From: Sycon ciliatum
Taxonomy: Eukaryota > Porifera > Calcarea > Leucosolenida > Sycettidae
DNA: 64,000 nt
Reading direction: 5' to 3'
Assembly (NCBI RefSeq): GCF_964019385.1
Contig: NC_088643.1
Span: forward strand, 11,451,003-11,515,002
Position numbers and translations under genes: made by a program. Position 1 is the stretch's first letter. Each line of letters starts with the position of its first letter. Under the pieces are notes generated by a model. That model saw nothing but the letters and a program-made list of their open reading frames with translations, was not told the DNA's origin and did no database searches. This document shows, piece after piece, positions 32,830 through 44,146 of this stretch.

Positions 32830-33835
32830 TGAGTCTGCTTCCTCGCTGACTCCCGTCTGCGGTGCTGACACACTGACAGCTCACGCTCTGTAAACATTAA
32901 AAGATGCCGGGAAAATATTTGATCGTACTTCTTTGCTTGAACTGTGAACTTGACGATTTGCACGGTGCCGCTGTCGGCAGTTTTTCTCTCCGCCGCTCTC
33001 CAGAATCCCATGGAAGATGCCATAGCGGCACAACCAAAACTTAATGTTTTTCATCTTTGCAGTGGGGTTCCTCTGCCAGCACGGTTCCAAAGCCTGCAGA
33101 ACTTCTGAGCTCCTTTTCTGGTTTCATTCACCATCGGTGACACGTCGGTCTGCAGGCTGTGGAAGAACGCCAAGTCGTCCGCGTTGAGATCGGGGTTTTG
33201 TCCAGCCTGAACAAAAACCTGAATGTCAAATCCTTTCGCTTTCTCCTGTCCTGCAAACACACGCCCATTGATTTTTGTTGTGTGCGGACACAAACCATCG
33301 TGCTGGTACAGCAGTGGCTGGCCGGCTCCTGGTCACTTCTTCGAGCCACGCGGCTTTTCAAACTTCCATTTCCCAGCCCCAACATTTCCACATGGTTGGA
33401 CGCATACAGTCAGACCTCGCATAACCGCACACATCAATTTTCCACAAAAAAATCCGATAGGCGAGGGAACCGGATAATCGAACACACATACTGTATGTAT
33501 GCATGGCATATGCTGTAAATCGGTAACTAACAATAATTATTTTCTCCCGGATGGCAAGGGATCTGGATAAAAGAGGACCGGATAAGCTAGGTTTGACTGT
33601 ACCAGCATCACTGGTTGTGTATGCTGCATCCTCGTGAAACCACCACATTTTCTGTCGCATGCCTGTCATGCATCATGCAGAACCACTTCTCGCCTCCACG
33701 TGTCACGTTTTTCAGGTCGGAGAATTTCATGGTCTGCTCATTCAATTGGGAGAGGACAAATTTCATGCGCTTTATTTTATGCTCGGCTGTCAAATCCGGC
33801 TTGATGTATCGTCGCCGTCTCCGCATCTGAAGCAC
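32830..33835 (-). pseudogene. Mariner-like transposase relic in intron 1, unit 2
   Basis: The most complete of the three intronic relics. The C-terminal block reads GFDIQVFVQAGQNPDLNADD then LAFFHSLQ. The N-terminal part at 33,608-33,835 reads IKPDLTAEHKIKRMKF and GGEKWF, matching the family pattern LTEENKxxRxxF and DEKWF, with Gly in place of the first catalytic Asp. A MITE (33,407-33,599) is inserted between these parts. Frames are interrupted several times and the copy is dead. Units 1 and 3 have lost the N-terminal part. Confidence 0.78.
33407..33599. mobile_element. 193-bp MITE with TA duplication inside transposase relic
   Basis: The ends CAGTCAGACCTCGCATAACCG and CGGATAAGCTAGGTTTGACTG are inverted with a few mismatches. 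TA is duplicated at 33,405-33,406 and 33,600-33,601. Units 1 and 3 lack it. Confidence 0.87.
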
Positions 33836-34740
33836 CTTGTACCTAGTTCAAACAGTCACAGGTGAGACATTTACTCCTTCCCTTACCAGCTTGCTGGCTA
33901 GTTAGTTCAACGACAATCGACCTCAGTTCTGATTGTTTAGAACAATCAGCTTTTGTGCGATTTCAGTGGTGATCTTTTGACCGCCTCCTCGGCCACACTG
34001 GGTGCGTTCGATTACAGCCATGAATTGATTCATGAATGGAATCTTGTCATTTGATTTCATGTCATGTAGCCCTGGAATGGGTTTGGAATCCATTCACCCT
34101 AACATGGGGTGATGTGAATAGCCAGGGACGATTCATGAATGGATTCAACATCGTTTCGCGGTCATAACTCAATCGAACGCACACAACTCTTTCCGCTTGC
34201 GTGACCAGTTGAGTTCCAACACCGGAGCATCACTTGATACTTGCTCATGGCACCCCTTGAGTTGTCTGTACATGAATTTAATCATGAATGACATTTAGAG
34301 AAGCAAAGTCTGAGCAGAGTTGCGCGAACAACTTCTTTGTCAGCTGTCTACCTGCCGTGAGGTAAGCGGTATGAAGAGTGACGTACTTTTGATTGGGGTC
34401 TTCATGTCTTTTTGTCCGGTGCGCACAGTAACTGGTGTTGTTGGCGGTGATTTGATTTTCAGCATACGAGCGGCTCTGTCCTTACCTCTTTTTTTCTTGA
34501 CAGGCATTTTGCAATCTCTCTGGGCTAAGGAGCTCACAGGAATGATTGTGAAGAAGGCTCTGTTTCTCATGTCTCACTTCGGTGTTGTGCACCTGTGGGT
34601 GTGTTCTGGTGACATCCTGTCAGGACAGAGATATACTTCTTAAATTTCTCCAAAGGACTCCACGCGTATCGGAGGTTCTAAGCCTATCAGAGTAATGGAT
34701 GTCACCATGGCTACCCTATCTGGGGGGGGGGGGGGGGGAT
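33836..34740. other. Unit-2-only intron segment
   Basis: Units 1 and 3 jump from the transposase relic straight to a poly-G tract followed by TAGATCACC. Unit 2 keeps about 1.1 kb more before the same poly-G (34,722-34,738). It includes a possible MITE at 34,000-34,184. The frame at 34,340-34,570 (minus) is Lys-rich, but I do not recognise it. Confidence 0.5.
34000..34184. mobile_element. Possible MITE with GTGCGTTCGATT ends
   Basis: GGGTGCGTTCGATT on the left is complemented by AATCGAACGCACAC on the right, and inside TCATGAATGGA motifs recur near both ends. The target duplication is not clear. Confidence 0.5.
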
Positions 34741-34880
34741 AGATCACCGACATGTGTGTCTAATGCCTATAGAAAGATCATAAACGGAACACTAAAACGC
34801 TATCCGAGTTCAAAACCCTATTAAGAAGTTTTGCTTATCAACGGAGAAAGTAAGTTAAAAATCATAGTAAGGCCACACTG

Positions 34881-35716
34881 AAGAAGGTCTGTGGTTCGAC
34901 TCACCCGACCGACCGTACATTTTTCAGCCCGACCGTAACTTTTTTTCGGCGGGCTGTCGTGTGACTGACGTACGTGGACTGAACACGTCCACGTCTACGT
35001 GTTGTGCAGCGTGAGTCTGCGGACGCAGGCTAGGCGGCTCCTTTTGGACTTGACTTGTAGTTGTACTGCAGTGCAGTGCAGTGAGTGGTACGACTGCTGC
35101 CTTGTGCTGGTAGTAGAGTCTACTCGATACGACCACCGGCAGACTGGCGAGACTTATTTTGAAGTGACCGTCCGGTTGAGAGTGATTGCCTCGTTCCAGA
35201 TTAAGGACGGCCTTCTGTTTTGGGATGAAGGACAGACGAGATTGCACTTTCCTCGTGTATTGGGAACGATAGTTCACCTGTACCGGTAAGTTGCTGCTCC
35301 ATGTGTGCAAGCATAGGAAGCGTCGATGGAAAAAGCCCATGTATTCGTGCACGCCGACACCAAACTAGCAATACATGTACCGGTACATTGTACAATTTGT
35401 ACTTCGATTGAGTTCGAAGTAGTTCCCGAACTTACTTTCAACTCGCATCGTTCTTCATTTGCTTGATGATTTGGACAGTCAGAGTCACCGCTTGAAGTTA
35501 TTCTCTTCTCGTTCCAGAGCTACACAATGTTTCAAAGTATTAGCCAGTGATCCCTTTAAACAACATGTATGGCATAACACTGCGTAATAATGCCGATGTA
35601 CTGGGTGTCTAAAGGCAGTACAGTGTATTTACATGTACTAGAAAATATATTTAAAAAAAAAATCCGCCCGCCCGCCCGTAAAAAAAATGTCCATGTTAGT
35701 CGAACCACACACCTTC
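34881..35716. mobile_element. About 0.84-kb element with inverted ends, unit 2 only
   Basis: The left AAGAAGGTCTGTGGTTCGAC and the right complement AAGAAGGTGTGTGGTTCGAC match except for one base. Poly-T/A tracts and CCCGACCG or CCGCCCG motifs lie subterminally. No transposase was recognised. Units 1 and 3 lack it. Confidence 0.7.
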
Positions 35717-36383
35717 TTTAGTTTGGCCTAATGGTAGTGTTATCAGACTGTTGTGTGCACTGAGCAATGACAGAGGGATAAGTTCACGTTCAAAAATAAC
35801 ACCTCGGTTCCAGCTATTACAAACAAGAATCCTGGGCTTATCTCCTACCAGTGGTTTTGCTAGAACTCTACGGCTAGTAACAAAGTCATGTTCCACTGAT
35901 AGTGGATTTTCCACAATGGTGTTGATGCCTATGTTGACCTGGTCTCGGAGATTTTTTGGAGGTCATAGAATGATGGCTGGTAATCCCGTGCTCAGTATTT
36001 CCATGGAAATGTTCAAATTTATGACCGCCGCCAAAGTACCTTGCAATCTTCTCTCTCAAAGAACTACTGTACTGAGTGTCAGTTGAACATTTTGTCTGGA
36101 AAGTGGTATTTTCTGGAAAGCTGCACTATAGCTGCAGCCGGCGTAGCAATGAGACCAACTGACTCCGACTAAAGCAATGTTTGCGATTTCGAAGTAAACT
36201 GCAGAACTTGAGAAAAACAACCCTCATCAGCAGCTACGATGCAAAGCAATAGTAGGAACTTCACTCGAAAAATCATATTCGAAAGTTTCGCATGAAACGC
36301 TATTTTTTGTGAACCGGGAAGGTTTCAGAAACGACCTGCGAAAGTTTGAAACATAAATTCAAAGGCAATCCAAAGGCAATGCC

Positions 36384-36444
36384 GCTAGGGGTTACCGGGT
36401 GTTAGCGGCCGTCGTGTGTTCCCTTCAGGAACGGACACGATAAA
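36384..36444. repeat. Dispersed hairpin repeat, copy c
   Basis: Counterpart of 18,763-18,825; the loop of the GTTCCC/GGAAC stem is TTCA instead of TTCG. Confidence 0.55.
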
Positions 36445-37486
36445 TTACTTTTTACTTTACCTAAACCAAAGTTAAAGTTATGATTGAAGTTTGTAAAATG
36501 AACAACTGAGCAGTCACAGAAAGTAATTCAAGTATGAATGGGGACGGTGTGGTTTCCGTCCAGCACTGCACTATTTGGTGCATAGATGCGCGTGCGAACT
36601 GAAGTGCATGGGGGTACAGGGTGTGCACATGCATGGCGCCGTGTGCATGCATGTGCTGCACGGCATGCATGTCGGGTGTACCTGCTTGCACAACTCACAT
36701 GCTTTCACCGTCACAGCTTCTACAGTGAGCGGGCAATTCACTCGATTTTTACGTCCAACACCGGGAAATCGCTGTGGGCTGGCTTCTGTGATAATGTTCC
36801 TTCTACTGCGATACAGTGCGAGGCTAAATGTTCTGGAATCCTCTTGTTTTAGACTAATTCGAGGCTGCTGAACACGAAAATTGGGTGTACCTCCCGGGGC
36901 CGAGTATGCATCTGGTCGAAATCAGTACTTCGCTATGCCTCTGTGCAAATCGCGGCTCCATCTTTTTTGTCCAAGCATGGCATGTGTGGCATCAATGGAA
37001 AGGCGATGACCTCAGCTACCTAAAAATAGCATCGACAAGGGAGCACTGGCCATGGGATCAGATAGAAGCGGGCTCGAAGTCAGGCCAAAGAGCTTTCACG
37101 CGGGCCCCATTGTAAATGTACACGCAAGTTGTGACTGCAGTTTTCACCTGACCCAGGCTGGAACTGAACTCCCTAGCAATAATCTAGTGACCCATGACAG
37201 TACTTCACGTCGGTGGCACCTGCATTTCTTGTACATCTACAGAATCGTCATGTAGATCTGGTTATAACCTCAGGACTGTCCATCTAACTGAACACACTGC
37301 ATCCCCAGGGTCAGCTCTCAATACGATTGATGTGAATGCATAAACTAATTGATCTCTGTAAGCACTTCTCACTGCTAACAAGTAAGTACTGGCAGTGCTG
37401 CTCAATGAAATTCAGTTGCGTCACTCAAGTTTGTGCTTTGCACCATTTTGCAGCCCAATGTTCGCAGGTCTAGGGCTGCGCAACGT

Positions 37487-37921
37487 TCATTCCAGCTTGT
37501 ACTTGAGTGATGCTGTGACTGGATTTCATTCCAGCGCGTACTTGAGTGACGCTGTGACTGGATTTCATTCCAGCGTGTACTTGAGTGATGCTGTGACTGG
37601 ATTTCATTCCAGCGTGTACTTGAGTGACGCTGTGACTGGATTTCATTCCAGCGTGTACTTGAGTGGTGCTGTGACTGGATTTCATTCCAGCGTGTACTTG
37701 AGTGATGCTGTGACTGGATTTCATTCCAGCGTGTACTTGAGTGACGCTGCGACTGGATTTCATTCCAGCGCATACTTGAGTGACGCTGTGACTGGATTTC
37801 ATTCCAGCGCATACTTGAGTGACGCTGTGACTGGATTTCATTCCAGCGCGTACTTGAGTGACGCTGTGACTGGGATTTCATTCCAGCGTGAACTTGAGTG
37901 ACGCTGTGACTGGATTTCATT
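37487..37921. repeat. 39-bp minisatellite, about 11 copies, receptor intron
   Basis: The unit CATTCCAGCGTGTACTTGAG TGATGCTGTGACTGGATTT is repeated about 11 times. Unit 1 has one copy at about 19,850-19,895. The period of 13 codons keeps frames open without implying coding. Confidence 0.92.
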
Positions 37922-37945
37922 GAGCAGGACTGTACAAGTCATGTA

Positions 37946-38423
37946 CAGTCGTCCCTCTCTAATACGGCACCTTTTGCAACAACATGTTCTGCTGGATTAA
38001 CAAGGGTGCTGGATTATCAAATCCTGCCCTCCAATCCGGCCCACCTGTTAACATACATGTTTGTGTCGTACATCAAAACGTAGGGATTTTCTGTGTCAAT
38101 CCAAGTACTTTGTGGAATGCATGTCTTTAACATACACTTGGGAATATCCTATGCTCTGGCATAGGAAATTCCCAAGTGTAGTATGTTACATGTGTTGTGT
38201 ATGTTACAATGCTCCCTGACGTTATGCGATGTACAACTGCTGGATTAGAAAATCTAAGTATGTACAGTTTGAGTTATTTGTTGCAGAAAATCGCTGCTGG
38301 AGGCGGAATTCAAGTGCCGGATTAAAGCGTAGAAAATTAACTGAAAAAATCCGTTCCGCCAGAGAGTGTGCTGGTTTGCAAGGGTGCTGGATAAACAAGT
38401 GCCGGATTAGAGAGGGACGACTG
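37946..38423. mobile_element. 478-bp MITE, CAGTCGTCCCTCTCTAA family
   Basis: The ends CAGTCGTCCCTCTCTAATAC and GATTAGAGAGGGACGACTG are inverted; TA is duplicated at 37,944-37,945 and 38,424-38,425. The empty site in unit 1 is CATGTCATGTAGTTACACG (about 19,910). The TIR is typical of pogo/Tigger-like elements. A shorter relative is at 44,147-44,315. Confidence 0.92.
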
Positions 38424-38517
38424 TAGTTACACGAATGTTCAACGAGCCCCCCCCCCCCCCCCCCCAACCCATCTTCCTACGCCATTGTAAAGTGTAATGA
38501 TCAATGTGAACACTTAC

Positions 38518-38872
38518 CGGAGGACGAGCCACGTGTTGACTCATCATCTGCCGACGTTGGCTTCGTTGGACGGGCACTTTTCCCACTGGCAGTTGCATCG
38601 CGTCGCTTCGCCATGGTACTGGCAACATGTTCAGCTACATGAGGCTGGCTGTGCTGAATGAGCCTCAGGAACGAATCCACCTGTTCCTCCGTTTTCGTTA
38701 GCATCAACCTCACCACGTACTTCGTCAGATCAGACTTCACGTTCTCCTTGCTGGAGGCAGTTTTATATTCATCAACGTCCAGCACATCATTCTCCAGCAA
38801 GAGTTCCAAGATCACGGATGCATCTAGATTGGAAAGTAAGAAGGCTATGTTATAGCGCACCCTGTCTGCCAT
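38518..38872 (-). CDS. NLR-like receptor copy 2, exon 1: CARD
   Basis: Starts at ATG 38,870-38,872 (MADRVRYNI) and ends at TCC G|gtaagtg, phase 1, compatible with exon 2. It is about 93% identical to the copy 1 CARD by eye, with changes such as DEYKTA and MLTKTEEQVDSF. A second in-frame ATG lies three codons upstream (MGTMADR). The intron to exon 2 is about 6 kb and holds the 39-bp array and several MITEs. Confidence 0.85.
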
Positions 38873-40018
38873 TGTTCCCACTCTAGCCTGTCCGCGTAAC
38901 CACAGTTCACTCGCACTGCGGACTGATCACGATCGACATCGAGTTACTGCATAACTTTTTCGGACCAAAGAGTTGTCTTTTCTCAAGCAATAACACGTAC
39001 TTTCAAGTACAAGCCGTTAATCAGTTGTGGCTCAGGTACAGAGCGAATTTCATGAGGGCAAACAGCTCTTCGAAAATCACGCTTGAAATGTTCAGCATCA
39101 GCTCGATCGCCTGGGCTCTTCGCTATCACTGTATCAGTATCGGCACTAAGAGAATAGTAAAAATAGTAAAAAATAGTCGGAAGGAGATGACAACGATTAC
39201 GTCAACGCGGTCGATGCAGCCAGTAGGTCTACTGGCAGTAGTCTTCGTATTTGGCCGGCGTTGGGCCTGACTGCCCTGAGTGAGGGTGGGGTCTAGTCTC
39301 CGACTCTCCGCCAGTCTCCGACTCCGGTCATGGTTGCCATGGCGCATGTGTGCACGAAGAAAGCGTTGATCTGACACAGCTGATAGGATTCTTTTCGGTT
39401 CCTTGGATTATTGGCTGATGATTGCAGAGTAGATCTACGAGCGCAATAATTAGTTTCCATTATGGAGTGAACCGAGAATTAATGTTTTATAAATCGAGTA
39501 AACTGTTGGTCCCAGTATGGCAGTGATAATGGTCAAGATTGAGCACAGCCAGACCGAGTTGTAAGAGAAAGCGTGTTGATCGCCATGAATGGCATGATTT
39601 TGATGACCGCAGACTGGAGGACTGAGCCAACTGAACTGAACTGCGTGTTGGATATTTTGAACATCTATTCAAACGTCAAAATGGAAATAATTCAGTGCGT
39701 GGCTAGATGGTCAACAGATCTAAACCGTTGCCTGCAATAGTGCACGTGTCTTGTTGTTCTACCGGATCTATACAGTTCAACTCGGTGCATATATAGTCCA
39801 AGAGTACTCAATGTGTCTCTAGTCCAAGAGTATGAGACGGTGGAGTCGAAATTTCGGACATGGGGCGAGTGTCCCCCCCCCCCCCCCCCCGCCGAGTGAC
39901 CACTGCTAGCGAGCTTTGTGACTAATGACGTAGCCAGGGTTGCCAGCGATTATCACAGTGAGCGAAAGCAGAAAGGATAGTCCAGGAGCTGAAGCCTCTT
40001 GAGGAGCTTGGCAGCGAT
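38873..40018. promoter_or_regulatory. Upstream region of receptor copy 2
   Basis: Homologous to 20,350-21,377, with a poly-C insertion near 39,875. It should contain the promoter. No specific element can be named. Confidence 0.4.
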
Positions 40019-40494
40019 GAAAAACACGTTCACAAGGTTCACCGCGTGTGGACCTCGCCGATCAGCATCTCGAGCCTGTACTGTCACCAGTCCAGGATTT
40101 CCTCTCAAACAAATTACCGGTAATGGCTGGTCCCGTCCTGCTCGGCTCTCACTGTATGCTGCTGCTGTTGTGGGCCAGTATCTCGCTGGCCTCCGTGTCC
40201 GTCGAACACTGCGGCTTCCACCTGCCGTTCATGCCGTCCAACGAGTACCACGACTACAATCATGCAAGGTTAGTAGTGTAGTGTGTGCATTCTGCATTGA
40301 TTGGTACTTCAGTAGCTGTACTAAACATCCTGCTCTCCCCCCCCCCCCCCCAACCCCTAACTGTACCCCTAAAAGGAAATACTCCCTCCCCCAAAAAGAA
40401 AGTTCTGACCGCATGTATAAAGCCACGTGCTAACTTTTCGAAATTTGCACCGAGAAAATTACAGTCGTAGCCAAAAAACCCGGCCAATGTTATG

Positions 40495-41720
40495 CTGCCC
40501 AAGCACAGTACAGCTACTGCTACCGGTAGCTGTACCGTGCATGGGCAGCATGCACTGCCACTGCTACCGGTAGCTGTACTGTGCTTGGGCAGCATTCACT
40601 GCCACTGCTACCGGTAGCTGTACCGTGCATGGGCAGCATGCACTGCCACTGCTACCGGTAGCTGTACCGTGCATGGGCAGCATGCACTGCCACTGCTACC
40701 AGTAGCTGTACTGTGCATGGGTAGCATGCACTGCCACTGCTACCGGTAGCTGTACTGTGCATGGGTAGCATGCACTGCCACTGCTACCAGTAGCTGTACT
40801 GTGCTTGGGCAGCATGCACTGCCACTGCTACCGGTAGCTGTACCGTGCATGGGCAGCATGCACTGCCACTGCTACCGGTAGCTGTACTGTGCATGGGTAG
40901 CATGCACTGCCACTGCTACCAGTAGCTGTACTGTGCATGGGTAGCATGCACTGCCACTGCTACCGGTAGCTGTACTGTGCATGGGTACAGGGTAGCATAC
41001 ACTGCCACTGCTACCGGTAGCTGTACTGTGCATGGGTAGCATGCACTGCCACTGCTACCAGTAGCTGTACTGTGCATGGGTAGCATGCACTGCCACTGCT
41101 ACCAGTAGCTGTACTGTGCATGGGTAGCATGCACTGCCACTGCTACCGGTAGCTGTACTGTGCATGGGCAGCATGCACTGCCACTGCTACCGGTAGCTGT
41201 ACTGTGCTTGGGTAGCATGCACTGACACTGCTACCAGTAGCTGTACTGTGCCTGGGTAGCATGCACTGCCACTGCTACCGGTAGCTGTACTGTGCATGGG
41301 TAGCATGCACTGCCACTGCTACCAGTAGCTGTACTGTGCATGGGTAGCATGCACTGCCACTGCTACCGGTAGCTGTACTGTGCATGGGTAGCATGCACTG
41401 CCACTGCTACCGGTAGCTGTACTGTGCATGGGTAGCATGCACTGCCACTGCTACCAGTAGCTGTACTGTGCATGGGTAGCATGCACTGCCACTGCTACCG
41501 GTAGCTGTACTGTGCTTGGGTAGCATGCACTGACACTGCTACCAGTAGCTGTACTGTGCATGGGTAGCATGCACTGCCACTGCTACCGGTAGCTGTACTG
41601 TGCATGGGTAGCATGCACTGCCACTGCTACCAGTAGCTGTACTGTGCATGGGCAGCGTGCACTGCCACTGCTACCGGTAGCTGTACTGTGCATGGGTAGC
41701 ATGCACTGCCACTGCTAGTG
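40495..41720. repeat. 44-bp minisatellite, about 28 copies
   Basis: Same monomer as 21,845-22,300. Variants (CCGGTAGC or CCAGTAGC, GCATGGG or GCTTGGG) alternate along the array. Its left edge is also an inverted partial copy, different from that in unit 2. Confidence 0.92.
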
Positions 41721-42204
41721 CTAGTGTACAAGCCTAGTGCATGGCACATGCTCTGCTGTCGGGACTGCACTCTGCAGTGCACAGTCTGTGCTGTGCTCGA
41801 CTCGACTGCAGCAGGCAGAGTGCAGAGCGGCGGACTGTTTTAGTTCAGTGCTATGCCGGTAGACCCTCTAATGACTGTAAATGCATGAATGCGATTGTGA
41901 CAGGCACCATGCCACTGTATAGGTATCCATGGCATTGGCTGGATTTCTTTGGTGACGACTTTATTACTCCCCCAATCGCTGCCCCCATCAACAGAAAAGA
42001 AATGCTCCCTGTTTCCAGCACGGCAGCAGTTCACTTGCATACCAGTGTCATGGTTGTTGTCTCTTCTTACCATGAATGTTCCTATATGTATCGTCTGATT
42101 CTGATTCAATGCACTACAATGCCCTCAGTTTGGTGAGTCTGCCATTCGATGATGCCGAGACCTCTGGTCAGTTGAGCATGGCAGACCTCACCAGCACCAT
42201 CTCA

Positions 42205-43072
42205 CTGCTGACTCCATGCTAGCCCCATGTACTGCTGACTCCATGCTAGCCCCATGTACTGCTGACTCCATGCTAGCCCCATGTACTGCTGACTCCATGC
42301 TAGCCCCATGTACTGCTGACTCCATGCTAGCCCCATGTACTGCTGACTCCATGCTAGCCCCATGTACTGCTGACTCCATGCTAGCCCCATGTACTGCTGA
42401 CTCCATGCTAGCCCCATGTACTGCTGACTCCATGCTAGCCCCATGTACTGCTGACTCCATGCTAGCCCCATGTACTGCTGACTCCATGCTAGCCCCATGT
42501 ACTGCTGACTCCATGCTAGCCCCATGTACTGCTGACTCCATGCTAGCCCCATGTACTGCTGACTCCATGCTAGCCCCATGTACTGCTGACTCCATGCTAG
42601 CCCCATGTACTGCTGACTCCATGCTAGCCCCATGTACTGCTGACTCCATGCTAGCCCCATGTACTGCTGACTCCATGCTAGCCCCATGTACTGCTGACTC
42701 CATGCTAGCCCCATGTACTGCTGACTCCATGCTAGCCCCATGTACTGCTGACTCCATGCTAGCCCCATGTACTGCTGACTCCATGCTAGCCCCATGTACT
42801 GCTGACTCCATGCTAGCCCCATGTACTGCTGACTCCATGCTAGCCCCATGTACTGCTGACTCCATGCTAGCCCCATGTACTGCTGACTCCATGCTAGCCC
42901 CATGTACTGCTGACTCCATGCTAGCCCCATGTACTGCTGACTCCATGCTAGCCCCATGTACTGCTGACTCCATGCTAGCCCCATGTACTGCTGACTCCAT
43001 ACTAGCCCCATGTACTGCTGACTCCATGCTAGCCCCATGTACTGCTGACTCCATGCTAGCCCCATGTGCCTG
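42205..43072. repeat. 27-bp minisatellite, about 32 near-perfect copies
   Basis: An almost uniform 27-bp array inside the FAXDC2-like intron of unit 3. Only one or two base variants are visible, so the expansion is very recent. The long frames (MESAVHGAS repeats and others) are artefacts of the period. Confidence 0.95.
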
Positions 43073-43095
43073 CCGGTGAGTTTGTGTACCTCGTA

Positions 43096-43608
43096 CAGTG
43101 CGTATCGGTTATAGCGTGGTCGTGTAAAAGAATATACTGCCTACAAGAATGAACTCTCATGTTTTCATAATCATAACATGGGTTTCAAGTGCACATTTAT
43201 TCTTACAAGCAATTTTATCGGACAGCCGAATATATCGGTCCTAAAAATGGACTTTGTGTAGCAAAACATACCAGATTAGTACAAAGTATATCGCCTGTAG
43301 TAATAACATCTGTTCAATGCAGTTCTGATCTGACTCGCGTTGGGTCGTAGACTACGTAATGCTGCAGGTTCAACTGTTGTGGTCATGTAACTCATGTTGC
43401 ATAGCCACAATGGTCAGCCTATGAGGCTATGGGACTATGACCAGCCGCATGCACAGTAGCACTACATTGCATGTAGGATGATCTTCCTGACTCTGCGCAC
43501 ATGCACATGATATGTCACACTTGATTTTCAATATCGTGTGTAATAAATATCGGATATAAAAATAGAAAGTCGTTTTTCAAACGCCCACGCTATAACCGAT
43601 ACCTACTG
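43096..43608. mobile_element. 513-bp MITE, CAGT..GTATCGGTTATAGCG ends
   Basis: The left end CAGTGCGTATCGGTTATAGC and the right-end complement CAGTAGGTATCGGTTATAGC are inverted over about 27 bp. Units 1 and 2 lack it. No ORF. The target duplication is not certain (GTA on both sides). Confidence 0.85.
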
Positions 43609-43837
43609 TGTAATAATAAAAACTGACATTTTTTGTTTATGTTGGCTGCTGCTATGCAGGAATCTTTGATTTTCTGTATGGCACGGACAGTCGCTTCCGT
43701 AAATCAAAGTCGTACGAGCGCCACCCCATGCTACTTGGCACCACCCCAGCCAACGTTCTGATTCCGGACGAACCGAAGAAATGCCAGTAAAAAGGTTAAG
43801 TCGGCAGTGCATGTGCATGTGTGCATCCTCACTGCTG

Positions 43838-44142
43838 TTGCTAGTCTCCTTCCAGTCCACCCTTGACCGTCCCATTCTCCAGTTTCAATGCTAGTCTCCT
43901 CACAGTCCACACTTGACCGTCCCATTCTCCAGTTTCAATGCTAGTCTCCTCCCAGTCCACCCTTGACCGTCCCATTCTCCAGTTTCAATGCTAGTCTCCT
44001 CACAGTCCACCCTTGACCGTCCCATTCTCCAGTTTCAATGCTAGTCTCCTCACAGTCCACCCTTGACCGTCCCATTCTCCAGTTTCAATGCTAGTCTCCT
44101 CACAGTCCACCCTTGACCGTCCCATTCTCCAGTTTCAATGCT
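43838..44142. repeat. 50-bp minisatellite, 6 copies, unit 3
   Basis: Same unit and position as in units 1 and 2, directly after the FAXDC2-like stop; its last copy is followed by a MITE. Confidence 0.9.
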
Positions 44143-44146
44143 AGTA

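Larger units (their letters stand above)
21378..40018. repeat. Segmental duplication unit 2
   Basis: It begins inside a FAXDC2-like exon at the same breakpoint as unit 3 (both are preceded by the same GGCAGCGATGAAAAA-type junction) and ends after the receptor copy 2 upstream region. Confidence 0.85.
40019..43790 (+). pseudogene. FAXDC2: FAXDC2-like copy 3, broken
   Basis: The exons correspond to about 40,021-40,268 and 43,660-43,790. The first has a 1-bp deletion before the conserved LPVMAGP, its second histidine box is changed (HKVHRVW), and the last box reads EYHDYNH. The second exon has lost 26 bp at its start (the FNQNFGMLG part), a second frameshift. The intron is swollen by the 44-bp and 27-bp arrays and a MITE. 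The truncation point at the 5' side is the same as in copy 2. Confidence 0.88.

Noticed and set aside
34320-34643. Plus-strand 107-codon frame
   Set aside because: No splice context, no family resemblance, and it is present in only one unit.
37395-37920. Open frames of about 170 codons with 13-residue repeats
   Set aside because: Artefact of the 39-bp tandem repeat inside an intron.
42188-43079. Three overlapping open frames of about 287 codons on both strands
   Set aside because: They are produced by the 27-bp period of a minisatellite (divisible by three), not by coding selection.
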